Shown here piece after piece: positions 37,246 through 46,068 of a stretch of 64,000 bases of DNA (position 1 is its first letter; every line of letters starts with the position of its first letter). Under the pieces are notes generated by a model. The model was not told where the DNA came from. It searched no databases and was given only the letters and a program-made list of their open reading frames with translations. The stretch comes from Mobilitalea sibirica. GTDB taxonomy: Bacteria; Bacillota; Clostridia; Lachnospirales; Lachnospiraceae. Both the position numbers and the translations under genes were made by a program. The DNA is taken from the NCBI RefSeq assembly GCF_015999265.1, contig NZ_JAEAGR010000007.1, positions 101,486-165,485 on the forward strand. The letters are read 5' to 3'.

Positions 37246-37492
37246 CCAATAAATCAAGGTTCTCTGTGGATTTGATAAGAGCTTTAATATGTTACGAGCT
37301 TCCACTCAATCCTATCAGTTTTTTACAATATCAAGTATATTTATGGTTAATAGACAAGATGATAAAATATGAAAGGATAAGCATTAATAGTATTATTATT
37401 ATTTAAGTAACGATGCATTTAAAATAAAGTTTATTAAGTTTTAGTTTAATATTGTTATGATAACAAGCCTAAATTTATTTCATACCAACCAT

Positions 37493-37521
37493 TGACAAAA
37501 TCATCCTGTATTCATATAATT
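37493..37521 (+). promoter_or_regulatory. Consensus sigma-A promoter of a probable small RNA
   Basis: TTGACA (37493-37498) and TATAAT (37516-37521) are exactly 17 bases apart. This is the best-matching promoter in the window. Confidence 0.8.
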
Positions 37522-37527
37522 AGCTCA

Positions 37528-37793
37528 TAAAATATAACATGAAAGGGTGGTTTGTTTGACAAGTGTGTCTGTAATGGAGGTTACAACGAATTAAATAGTT
37601 GTAAAAGGTTTCTTCAAAAACTACAGGATTTCCTGTTTCTTTTTGTTGTACCTTTCTTTAGGCATTATCTTATAGGATCATGCCTGATGACATCTGCCAT
37701 AACAGATTGCTTAAATAAACCATGTAAACTATATAGTCAAATCATAATAACGAATTGATTATAAAGCGTTCAGGTAATCTTGTGACGCTTTTT
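37528..37793 (+). ncRNA. Candidate small RNA (about 265 nt) ending in a terminator
   Basis: The transcript from the promoter at 37493-37521 ends at a terminator, AAAGCGT (about 37757-37763) pairing with GACGCTTT followed by seven T (about 37785-37793). Internal stems include TTACAAC/GTTGTAA and CAGGA/TCCTG. A 68-codon TTG-started frame (37552-37758) with five or more cysteines and an AAAGGGTGG site lies inside. Codon use does not look convincing, so an RNA is preferred. It is not SRP RNA, RNase P RNA, tmRNA or a T-box by the motifs I know. Confidence 0.5.
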
Positions 37794-37832
37794 TTCATGC
37801 CAATTAATATCTTCCCTTTCATAACAAAAAGG

Positions 37833-37979
37833 TTGTTTTAATCGGCTGCGAGTAATTATTATGATATATCTATAAGCCCGCGATAGCATTCTGGTCTTCT
37901 ACTCATTTTACTTTAACAAATTGTTAGAAGTAATCTGAACTGATTTGGCTGAATGTCATATTGCGGGCTTTTATTTTGA
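37833..37979 (+). promoter_or_regulatory. Terminator-bearing leader of the ABC exporter operon
   Basis: A weak promoter (TTGTTT 37833-37838, TATTAT 37857-37862) precedes a long stem-loop. AAGCCCGC (37874-37881) pairs with GCGGGCTT (37963-37970), CATTC (37887-37891) with GAATG (37951-37955), and CTTCTA (37896-37901) with TAGAAG (37925-37930). TTATTTT follows. It looks like a transcription attenuator about 65 bases before the ATPase gene. No known riboswitch class is recognised. Confidence 0.55.
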
Positions 37980-38043
37980 TTAAACGCAAGGGAACACGAT
38001 ATTCCCGAATGTCTTAAAATCATATTTATAAAGGAGAAAAACA

Positions 38044-39030
38044 ATGAATATCATTGAAACTAAGAATTTAACAAAAACTTTTCAGCGGTTCCAAAAAGAA
38101 CCCGGATTAAAAGGAAGTATGAAAGGCCTGTTTAAAAGGAAGTATCTGATGAAAAGTGCTGTTTCAGATTTTACCCTTACGGTAGAAGAAGGCGAATTTA
38201 TCGGATTAATCGGTCCGAACGGTGCAGGGAAAACCACTCTTATTAAAATGCTTACAGGAATTATTGCTCCATCTAACGGAGAAATCTCTGTGGCAGGCCA
38301 CTATCCGAACAAGTTAGAGAATTCCTTTAAAAGGCAGTATGCTGTAGTTATGGGACAGAAAAGCCAACTGTTTTTTGAGTTGTCTGCGAACGATACCTTC
38401 CTTCTATTTAAAGAACTATACAATATACCGGAAGATGAATATCGCAAGAATCTTGATTATTTTATTGCCTTATTTGGTGTAACAGATATCCTTGATGTCC
38501 AGGTTCGCACCCTATCCCTAGGTGAGCGAATGAAACTGGAGCTGATTGTTGCTCTGCTTCACAATCCCAAGATACTATTCCTTGATGAACCGACCATCGG
38601 ACTGGATGCGGTGGCGCAAAAGCAGATCCGCAAATTCTTAAAAGAAGTCAATGAAACAAAAGGGACTACCATAATCCTAACCTCCCATTATATGGAGGAT
38701 ATCAAAAGTCTCTGTAAGCGTTGTGTTGTAATTAACGAAGGAAAAAAGCTGTTTGATGGTGATACAGATTTACTGTTCAAAAAATATCAGACCCATAAAA
38801 AAGTGACCGTGTCCTTTGTTCAAGAGGATCATTTTACATCTGAGATTGATTTTATTCCTCTGGAAAAGAGTCCTTATAAAACAACCTTACTGATCAAGAA
38901 GGAATTGTCACAGGAGCTCTTAAAGGATCTTCTTGTTCGATACGAACTGGATGATATCAGCATCGAAGAGGAAGATATCGGTAATGTTGTTGAGAGGATA
39001 TACAATGATAAAAGCGGGGTGTCAGAATGA
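38044..39030 (+). CDS. ABC-2 exporter ATPase subunit
   Basis: The product has 328 residues. Walker A is GPNGAGKTT (57-65), the signature is LSLGERMKLEL, and Walker B is ILFLDEPT, with an H-loop in TSHYMED. The N-terminal insert (GLKGSMKGLFKRKYLMKSAV) is typical of ATPases paired with DUF990-type permeases. It starts behind AAAGGAG and overlaps the first permease by four bases. It would power export of an unknown compound. Confidence 0.9.
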   Translation: MNIIETKNLTKTFQRFQKEPGLKGSMKGLFKRKYLMKSAVSDFTLTVEEGEFIGLIGPNGAGKTTLIKMLTGIIAPSNGEISVAGHYPNKLENSFKRQYAVVMGQKSQLFFELSANDTFLLFKELYNIPEDEYRKNLDYFIALFGVTDILDVQVRTLSLGERMKLELIVALLHNPKILFLDEPTIGLDAVAQKQIRKFLKEVNETKGTTIILTSHYMEDIKSLCKRCVVINEGKKLFDGDTDLLFKKYQTHKKVTVSFVQEDHFTSEIDFIPLEKSPYKTTLLIKKELSQELLKDLLVRYELDDISIEEEDIGNVVERIYNDKSGVSE

Positions 39031-39821
39031 GAAAAGATATTGAGATTATAAAACTAATCTTTAAAACACAATTGGTTTGGAGGTTTGATATCGCGGCCAA
39101 TGTGTTATTTACCATATCAAAAATCGTATTTGCTTATATTGTATGGAGTGCGGTATTTGGCGAAAAGGAAATGATTGCGGGATTTACCTTCCATACCATG
39201 CTGTCCTACTATATAATAAGCTCCTTCCTATCACAGTTAGATATGTCAGAGAGGATTGGATGGGATATCAGTTCTGCCATCCGGGGTGGAACCTTCTCCA
39301 AATTCATGGTGCTTCCTATTAATACAGAACGGTATTTTATCGCTCGCACGATCGGAGCATCCGCCTTTCATCTGCTCTTTCATCTGATAGCAGCAGTGAT
39401 ATGGATTTTTATTTTCCAAATTCGCTTTGCCTTTACCGGTGATATTTATATGCTTCTCAGTGCGGCCTGTTTTGTTATCATCGGTCTTCTATTTATGATG
39501 CAGTTGAATTATATGCTTGGCATCCTGACCTTTCAATTTGGCAATATTGATGTATTCTTAATGATAAAAAGTACATTGGTCAGCTTTATTACCGGTACCT
39601 TAGTGCCCTTAATCTTACTACCGGCTTCTATCGTAGCCTTTATGAGGGTATTTCCGTTTTACTACATCACATATCTGCCCTCTATGCTACTCATTGGGCA
39701 AAACAGAGACGAAATTATAACCGGAATTATTACTCTTTCCCTATGGGTTCTTGCATTCGTTCCGGTGAATAAACTATTGTATCACAGACTTCGTGTCAGA
39801 TTTGATGGGGTGGGAATATGA
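39027..39821 (+). CDS. ABC-2 exporter permease, first subunit (DUF990-like)
   Basis: The product has 264 residues and about six membrane segments (FTISKIVFAYIVWSAVF, FHLLFHLIAAVIWIFIF, YMLLSAACFVIIGLLFM and others). A soluble loop near 80-105 contains the REAL-like patch WDISSAIRGGTFSKFMVLPIN. It overlaps the ATPase upstream and the second permease downstream by four bases each, so the three are coupled in translation. Confidence 0.85.
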   Translation: MRKDIEIIKLIFKTQLVWRFDIAANVLFTISKIVFAYIVWSAVFGEKEMIAGFTFHTMLSYYIISSFLSQLDMSERIGWDISSAIRGGTFSKFMVLPINTERYFIARTIGASAFHLLFHLIAAVIWIFIFQIRFAFTGDIYMLLSAACFVIIGLLFMMQLNYMLGILTFQFGNIDVFLMIKSTLVSFITGTLVPLILLPASIVAFMRVFPFYYITYLPSMLLIGQNRDEIITGIITLSLWVLAFVPVNKLLYHRLRVRFDGVGI

Positions 39822-40609
39822 AAAGAAATTTAAAGTTTATCCTAGCATTAATTAAAATGAAACTATCACATATGATGGTGTTCAGACTTTCCTTCTTTGG
39901 AGCCTTCTTTGTAGACGGAAGTTTATTCTTAATACAGATACTAACGTTTCAGGCCATTTACTCACAGGTGGATTCCATCGGTGGCTGGTCCAGGGGTGAA
40001 ATGATTATCTTCATAGGTACCTTTTCTATGATTAATGCTTTGAATATGGTCATCTTCTTCTTTGGAGTTATTACCATACCGGATAAGATAAAAAACGGGC
40101 AACTGGATCACTATATCACAAAACCGGTTAGTCCACTGCTCCGTTTGACCTTTGAAAATGTCAATCCAGGTTCCATACCCTTACTTTTTTTAAGTGTTGG
40201 AATCATCACTTATGGAATTTCCCTTCTGGAGATTACAGTAACGCCCCTGAGGGTAATCGGTTATATCATACTGGTACTTATTATGACCGTATTATGGTAT
40301 GACATTGAATTACTACTGCGTATTATACCGTTATTTACAGTATCAGCCTATAATTTTTCAAGGCTGGAGGACAGCTTATTGGACGTCAGCATGAAAATTC
40401 CGGGCGTCTTATTAAAAGGAGTTTTTAAGCTGATCCTCTACCTTGTAATACCTTACGGTATCATGTCCACCTTTCCAACCCAATTTATCACGAATACCCT
40501 GTCCCCCGGCTGGCTTGCCTATGGATGTGGTATCGTAATCCTGTTCACATATTTAACGGGTCGGATCTGGAAGTTGGGATTAAAGTATTATAAGAGTGCC
40601 AGCAGCTAG
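39818..40609 (+). CDS. ABC-2 exporter permease, second subunit
   Basis: The product has 263 residues with about six membrane segments and the loop KNGQLDHYITKPVSPLLRL that marks this permease type. It completes a hetero-dimeric exporter with the two upstream genes. The substrate is unknown. Similar three-gene sets are found alone in many Clostridia; some relatives act on antibiotics or viologens. Confidence 0.85.
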   Translation: MKRNLKFILALIKMKLSHMMVFRLSFFGAFFVDGSLFLIQILTFQAIYSQVDSIGGWSRGEMIIFIGTFSMINALNMVIFFFGVITIPDKIKNGQLDHYITKPVSPLLRLTFENVNPGSIPLLFLSVGIITYGISLLEITVTPLRVIGYIILVLIMTVLWYDIELLLRIIPLFTVSAYNFSRLEDSLLDVSMKIPGVLLKGVFKLILYLVIPYGIMSTFPTQFITNTLSPGWLAYGCGIVILFTYLTGRIWKLGLKYYKSASS

Positions 40610-40687
40610 AATCAAATAATTACACCTTTAATATAACCAAAATAAGTATTTCATACCGATGATTGTGTATGCATACCTATAGACTAC

Positions 40688-40769
40688 GGTGCATCCTACC
40701 TGGAAGGCTTTTTATGATATGGGAAATTCGGAGAAAATTCCCATACCAGGTTAGGGTGCCATAAGCCTT
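40688..40769. other. Pseudoknot-capable structured element
   Basis: Four segments can pair in crossing order. 40691-40703 (GCATCCTACCTGG) pairs with 40746-40759 (CCAGGTTAGGGTGC, one bulge). 40704-40716 (AAGGCTTTTTATG) pairs with 40760-40769 (CATAAGCCTT, three-base bulge). Between them is a hairpin, TATGGGAA/TTCCCATA (40718-40745). It could be a structured RNA on either strand or the folded end of a mobile element. A truncated copy lies at 28233-28266. Confidence 0.55.
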
Positions 40770-40956
40770 TCTTCAAATTTGAATTCGCCAATTTGCACAT
40801 ACACTTTCTTTAATGCAGAATGATATAAACATAGTTTAGTGAGCAACTGTTATAAAGTCAATGGTACTTAGACCGCGTGTTTTGCAGTCTTATGTACTAA
40901 ATTCACGTATGATACTTTATATTTGGGCTTTTAACATCATAATCCTATATCATAAA

Positions 40957-41010
40957 AGCTCTATCATATCTCATGGATACTATTGAATCTTCCATGTTTA
41001 TGATAGAGCT
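40957..41010. terminator. Nested stem-loop, probable terminator after ybaK
   Basis: AGCTCTATCAT pairs perfectly with ATGATAGAGCT, with an inner CATGGA/TCCATG stem. On the minus strand TTTTATGAT follows. The rest of 40610-41179 holds the structured element at 40688 and no gene. Confidence 0.65.
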
Positions 41011-41179
41011 ACTTTATACCTGATAAATTTATATCTTATAACTTATAAGATAAAGTCCTTATTTTAAATATGATTTATCCCCTTAAAATTCATCTTTTTA
41101 ATTAATCTTAAATCATATTACTCATCTGATACATCTTATTATAAATCAACTATGCTATGTAGACATTTCATAGTCGCTT

Positions 41180-41650
41180 TCATTCGGCAATCTCACATAA
41201 CTTCGCCTCAATATAAGAAATCAGGTGATCCCTAGGGATACATAACTGACAACCTCTGACTCCGGCACTTACCGTAATCTCATCAAATAATATTGCTGTT
41301 TCATCCATATAGGTAGGAAATTTCTTCTTCATTCCTATGGGAGAACAGCCTCCCCTGATATATCCGGTTGTAGGAAGCAACTCCTTCACAGGCAGCATCT
41401 CTATCTTCTTATCTCCTATGACCGTAGCAGCCTTCTTTAGATTAAGTTCTGTGTTAACAGGAATGCAAAATACGACGTATCCTTTCTTCTCTCCTTTAGC
41501 AACAAGGGTTTTAAAAACCTGCTCGGGTGGCATACCAATCAGCTCTGCTACATGCTCCCCCGCCAGATTATTATCATCCACCTCGTATTCTATAGCCTTG
41601 TAAGGAATTTGGGCCTGATCTAATTGGCGCATCACATTTGTCTTAATCAT
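41180..41650 (-). CDS. ybaK: YbaK/EbsC-family Cys-tRNA(Pro) deacylase
   Basis: The product has 156 residues. It has the YbaK pattern: EYEVDDNNLAGEHVAELIGMPPEQVFKTLV, the catalytic-lysine region in LVAKGEKKGYVVFCIPVNTELNLKKAA (K about 49-50), and TTGYIRGGCSPIGMKK. It removes cysteine wrongly attached to tRNA-Pro. It is monocistronic on the minus strand. Confidence 0.92.
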   Translation of the reverse strand: MIKTNVMRQLDQAQIPYKAIEYEVDDNNLAGEHVAELIGMPPEQVFKTLVAKGEKKGYVVFCIPVNTELNLKKAATVIGDKKIEMLPVKELLPTTGYIRGGCSPIGMKKKFPTYMDETAILFDEITVSAGVRGCQLCIPRDHLISYIEAKLCEIAE

Positions 41651-41742
41651 CTTTATCCATCCTGTTTATACTCATTTTTTTCTATAATCATCCTAAAGTA
41701 TTATTAATAAATCCTATTATTTCTATAGTCTCATCTGTAATT

Positions 41743-42957
41743 TTAGTCTCGTACCTGTTCATATAGGGGTTTACGTACTTTTTTTCTGGTGACCTCCACC
41801 AGACCCAGCGATGTCATATCCACTAAAGTCGTTTTTACCGGATCCAGTTTAAAATATCCGTCTAATACTTCCATCAGATGTTTTTTATCTTTTTCCAGTT
41901 CCAAATCAATAAAATCTATGATGATAATACCACTAAGATTACGAAGTCTGATTTGTTTTGCAATTTCTTTGGCAGCTTCTAAATTAACCTTTAAAAATGT
42001 TTCCTGGACCTTCTTCTTGCCGGCAACTGCCTTACCGGTATTCACATCGATTACCGTTAAGGCTTCTGTAGGCTGAATTACTATCGAACCACCGGATTTT
42101 AACCATACCATAGGACGTAGGGCATCATTTAATTTATCATTAATTCCGTAAAGATTGGTGAGGCTAAGTAAAGCATCCTCGTAAAAGCGAAGCTTAGCCA
42201 AATCCTCCGGCTGATATTCCTCAAGATAATCCTTGATTTGATGATATAACTCCCGATCATCCGTAATAAATTCATCTACATTTTCAGCATAACCATCTCG
42301 GATATCGCAGATATATCCCGGGGGTGTCTGGTATAGTAAGGAAAAACGACTTTTATGAACACCATAGGTTTTAATATTCTCATAAGATGTAATCAATTTT
42401 TGTAGCTCATCCATGATTGTTTCTTGAGGCATATAGGCTGCGTTGGTGCGAATAATAAAACCGTATTCCTTATTCTCGAATCTCTTAGCAATATTTTTCA
42501 GACGCTGCCTTTCCTTATCATCAGCTATTTTCGTTGATACACCGATGGTTGACTTTCCATAGGTTAAAGCAACATACCTACCGGTCAGATTGATATTGGA
42601 GCTGACAACTGGTGCTTTGGTTTTTACATCTTCCTTAGAGACCTGTACAATCAGTTCATCTCCTGTTTTAATCTTAACCTGCTCCAGTTTTCCATCCTGA
42701 TCATAATTTGTCTGCTCCTTTACCATAATCGGATAACGGTTCTCGGACATGGAATAATAGCACATCCTCCCGTCAGCAATCTCAATAAAAGCAGCATTGA
42801 TATTCTTAACAATATTCTTCACCTTTCCAAGATATATGTTGCCAAGAATTCCGGAATCCTCGGTGGGATTAAGAGAAACCTGTACCAAATCCCTGCCTTC
42901 AAAGAATGCAGATATTATTTTATTATCCTGTTTTGCTATAACTAATTTATTATCCAT
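41743..42957 (-). CDS. rng: RNase E/G-family ribonuclease, short form
   Basis: The product has 404 residues. An S1-like RNA-binding domain lies near 35-120 (GILGNIYLGKVKNIVKNINAAFIEI). The DNase-I-like catalytic part has the two metal aspartates in TVIDVNTG near 300 and IIIIDFIDL near 345. The protein ends soon after VEVTRKKVRKPLY, and the CPxCxG zinc-link that usually follows in RNase G is absent. The start has GGAG. It lies downstream of the two radical-SAM-linked genes, a conserved Clostridial order. It probably acts in rRNA or mRNA processing. Confidence 0.9.
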   Translation of the reverse strand: MDNKLVIAKQDNKIISAFFEGRDLVQVSLNPTEDSGILGNIYLGKVKNIVKNINAAFIEIADGRMCYYSMSENRYPIMVKEQTNYDQDGKLEQVKIKTGDELIVQVSKEDVKTKAPVVSSNINLTGRYVALTYGKSTIGVSTKIADDKERQRLKNIAKRFENKEYGFIIRTNAAYMPQETIMDELQKLITSYENIKTYGVHKSRFSLLYQTPPGYICDIRDGYAENVDEFITDDRELYHQIKDYLEEYQPEDLAKLRFYEDALLSLTNLYGINDKLNDALRPMVWLKSGGSIVIQPTEALTVIDVNTGKAVAGKKKVQETFLKVNLEAAKEIAKQIRLRNLSGIIIIDFIDLELEKDKKHLMEVLDGYFKLDPVKTTLVDMTSLGLVEVTRKKVRKPLYEQVRD

Positions 42958-43017
42958 ACCTTACTCCGTATATCGCTTTTTCACAAATCTTACCTAAACT
43001 AATTTAATGCAATGCTA

Positions 43018-43917
43018 TTACTGTTCCAGTTGGTCCAACGCCGTCAGGAGCCCTGTTTCTTCTTCCCTCGTATATACTTCTAACCTGTGCATCTGCCAAG
43101 CAAATTCCTGATAAGAAACCTTAAGATAATTACAAAATGCCTCCAAAACCAGTTCCGGTTTTAAATTAGCTGAGCTTCCCGTATGAAGCTGCAGATATAC
43201 CTTGATACCATTGTCATACCGATCGGCCATACTTTCCGGTTTACTTTTATTATAATAATGGATGGTATTTTCCGTATGGCTATAATTTTCAGTATCACTA
43301 ATATTTTCAGTATTCCATTGATTTTCTACATAAGTAGTATCTTCTTTAATTAAGCTTTTTAATTTCTCTGTATATTCAACTTCATCAAAAGCCACCATCG
43401 TAATCATTGGTTTAATATCCACAGACATTTCACTTTTCTTGGTTTTTTTATCTATTATAATCTCCTTTTGCTTCATAAAGCTTAAGAATGCTTTCTGAAA
43501 CTTCTCCTGCGTATCTATAGTCGGGGAGACCAAATACCCATCCTTTAAGGAAACCAGATAATCCGCTGAGGAAACTAAGGACATCGCAGTCACTGCTTTT
43601 TTATTCTCCTCCCGATCCTTAAGAAATCGAAAACCAATGATACGAAATCCTTCCGTTAGTACTTCGTTCATCCTCTTTATCATAACTTCCGGTTCATCGG
43701 AGGATAAAAGTGATACATCCAGATATTCACCGTCACTGGTAAGGCCAACCCCTAAAGGAGCCGCAAAAGACATAATCTGATGAGGGCTGAAGCCCTTCGT
43801 ATATTCATTATCCACACCGGCTCTTCGAAAGGCTTTTTGAAAATATCGCATGACATCCAGATGCCCGATGAATTTCATTGCTCCATATTTTTGAAACTTA
43901 ATTCTTACCTTCATCAT
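43018..43917 (-). CDS. TIGR03936-type radical-SAM-linked protein
   Basis: The product has 299 residues. It begins MMKVRIKFQKYGAMKFIGHLDVMRYFQKAFRRAG, the family signature, followed by GFSPHQIMSFAAPLGVGLTSDGEYLDV. It overlaps the B12 radical-SAM gene by 20 bases and precedes RNase G, the usual order. The function is unknown; it is presumed to work with the radical-SAM partner. An internal stretch (about 190-225) is repetitive in Thr/Asn/Glu (NTENISDTENYSHTEN) and is probably a disordered insertion. Confidence 0.9.
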   Translation of the reverse strand: MMKVRIKFQKYGAMKFIGHLDVMRYFQKAFRRAGVDNEYTKGFSPHQIMSFAAPLGVGLTSDGEYLDVSLLSSDEPEVMIKRMNEVLTEGFRIIGFRFLKDREENKKAVTAMSLVSSADYLVSLKDGYLVSPTIDTQEKFQKAFLSFMKQKEIIIDKKTKKSEMSVDIKPMITMVAFDEVEYTEKLKSLIKEDTTYVENQWNTENISDTENYSHTENTIHYYNKSKPESMADRYDNGIKVYLQLHTGSSANLKPELVLEAFCNYLKVSYQEFAWQMHRLEVYTREEETGLLTALDQLEQ

Positions 43918-45874
43918 GTACCTCCCCGCTGTCGTTTAAGCGGTCCTGACGACCTTCTTCTATACATACTTCCTCATTAGCTTCTTCTATGCATTCATCC
44001 AATACTTGTCCACAACCCTCGTCAAAACAAACTCCTCCACCGAATACCTTAGCACCACAATTATAACAGGTCTGTCGGCAGTTTGGAGTAACCGCTTCGC
44101 CCTTCGCTCTCTTATATTCACGGAGTAAAAATGCCTTTGTCACACCAACATCAAGAAAATCCCAGGGGAAAATCTCATCTTCTGAGCGCTCTCTACTGTT
44201 GTAGAATGCTATATCAATCCCATTCTTTTCAAAGGCTTTTATCCATTTATCAACATTAAAATGTTCACTCCAAGAATCATAGAGACATCCGTCCTTATAA
44301 GCATCATAAATCACCTTACTGATACGACGGTCCCCTCTGGCTAATACACCCTCCAATTCACTGAGTTCTGCACTATGCCAGCTGTACTTAATACTCTTTC
44401 TATTCAATTGCTCATTGATCTTACCCCGTAAAAACCTCTGTTTTTCAATATATTCCTGCGCTGTATTCATTCTTGACCATTGGAATGGGGTAAAGGGCTT
44501 TGGTACAAAGAAGGAGGTACTGGCTACAATACTAACCTTACCGTTTCTCTGATCCTTCGGTATCTGATAATATTCTCTTGCTATTTTATCGGATAATACT
44601 GCAATTCCTTCGATATCTTCTTGGTTTTCTGTCGGAAGTCCAAGCATAAAGTATAGCTTAACTCTGTTCCAACCGCTCCAAAAAGCCTCGGATGCACCTT
44701 TTAATATAGCTTCCTCAGTTAAACCTTTATTCACAACATCCCTTAAGCGTTGTGAACCAGCTTCCGGTGCAAAGGTTAAACTACTTTTTCTAACATCCTG
44801 TACCTTACTCATAACATCTAAGGCAAAGGCGTCAATTCGTAGGGACGGCAGTGAAATATTCACTCCCTTGGAACCGAATTCTTCAATTAAAAAGTATACC
44901 AGTTCTTTCAGTACAGAATAATCACTTGAGCTTAAGGAGCTTAGGGAGATTTCTTCATGTCCGGTGGATTTAAGCATCTGATAGGCACATTCTTTTAAGA
45001 ATTCCAAGGTTCTCTCCCTGGTCGGACGATAAACCATGCCAGCCTGACAGAACCTACAACCACGGATACATCCCCTCATAATCTCTAATACAACCCTGTC
45101 CTGCGTAGCCTTTATAAAAGGAACCAAAGGCTTAGTAGGATATTCGGCTTCACTTAAATCCGCTGCAATCACCTTTTTCACTTTATCGGGAGCCTTAGGA
45201 TTGATCTTCTCAAAGCTTTGTATCGTATTATCTTCCTTATATTTCACATCATAAAAAGCAGGCACATAGATACCATCAATCTGTGCCATCTGCTCTAAAT
45301 ATTCTTGTCTTGTTTTGCCTTCTTTCTTACATTGCTTATAGATATCCAGCATTTCATTATAGGCTGCTTCTCCTTCCCCGATATAAAAGAAGTCAAAGAA
45401 ATCTGCAATCGGTTCCGGATTATAACTACAGGGTCCCCCACCAATGACAATGGGATGCTCTTTTGTCCTATCCTTTGCATAGATAGGTATCTGAGATAAC
45501 TCCAGTACCTGTAATATGTTCGTATAACACATCTCATACTGTAAGGTAATTCCTAAAAAGTCAAACTCCTTTATGGGGTCCTGACTTTCCAATGCAAAAA
45601 GAGGAATATTCTTCTCCCTCATCAGCTTGTCCAAATCCACCCATGGAGAATAAACCCTTTCGCAATAGGCATCATCTCTTTTATTGATTATATCATATAA
45701 AATCTGTATTCCCAGATGAGACATTCCAATCTCATAAACATCGGGAAAACACATACAAAAACGTATCTCTGTCTCTTTTGGGTCTTTCACCCTCATATTA
45801 ACCTCACCGCCGATATAACGGGCGGGTTTTTCTACGGATAGTAAAATCTCATCCGAAAGTGCTAGCTTTCTCAT
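43898..45874 (-). CDS. TIGR03960-type B12-binding radical SAM protein
   Basis: The product has 658 residues. The N-terminal part (about 30-200) is a B12-binding-like domain (MSHLGIQILYDI, GGPCSYNPEPIADFFDFF). The radical SAM cluster motif follows as MRGCIRGCRFCQAG near 270 (CxxxCxxC). The C-terminus holds additional cysteines (RQTCYNCGAKVFGGGVCFDEGCG) that may bind another cluster or metal. It is the first gene of the set with TIGR03936 and RNase G. The reaction is unknown; an rRNA or tRNA modification is often suggested from context. AAAGGACA precedes the start. Confidence 0.92.
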   Translation of the reverse strand: MRKLALSDEILLSVEKPARYIGGEVNMRVKDPKETEIRFCMCFPDVYEIGMSHLGIQILYDIINKRDDAYCERVYSPWVDLDKLMREKNIPLFALESQDPIKEFDFLGITLQYEMCYTNILQVLELSQIPIYAKDRTKEHPIVIGGGPCSYNPEPIADFFDFFYIGEGEAAYNEMLDIYKQCKKEGKTRQEYLEQMAQIDGIYVPAFYDVKYKEDNTIQSFEKINPKAPDKVKKVIAADLSEAEYPTKPLVPFIKATQDRVVLEIMRGCIRGCRFCQAGMVYRPTRERTLEFLKECAYQMLKSTGHEEISLSSLSSSDYSVLKELVYFLIEEFGSKGVNISLPSLRIDAFALDVMSKVQDVRKSSLTFAPEAGSQRLRDVVNKGLTEEAILKGASEAFWSGWNRVKLYFMLGLPTENQEDIEGIAVLSDKIAREYYQIPKDQRNGKVSIVASTSFFVPKPFTPFQWSRMNTAQEYIEKQRFLRGKINEQLNRKSIKYSWHSAELSELEGVLARGDRRISKVIYDAYKDGCLYDSWSEHFNVDKWIKAFEKNGIDIAFYNSRERSEDEIFPWDFLDVGVTKAFLLREYKRAKGEAVTPNCRQTCYNCGAKVFGGGVCFDEGCGQVLDECIEEANEEVCIEEGRQDRLNDSGEVHDEGKN

Positions 45875-46068
45875 ATCTTATGTCCTTTCCTTCATTCTAT
45901 CCGCTATTATAACTGATACGGAATGAAATTACAACGGAGGGTTTCACATACCATAAAAACTAATGATACCTCCTCGTCGAAATCCATGTACTTTTGGTAC
46001 TACAAATATATCTTTTCATGTTTTTTCTTATATATTAATATTCAACCAAACTTATAAAATAGGTCAAA

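Noticed and set aside
37552..37758. 68-codon TTG-started frame
   Set aside because: Not called as a gene because a consensus promoter and terminator with internal stems fit a small RNA better; kept as an alternative in that entry.
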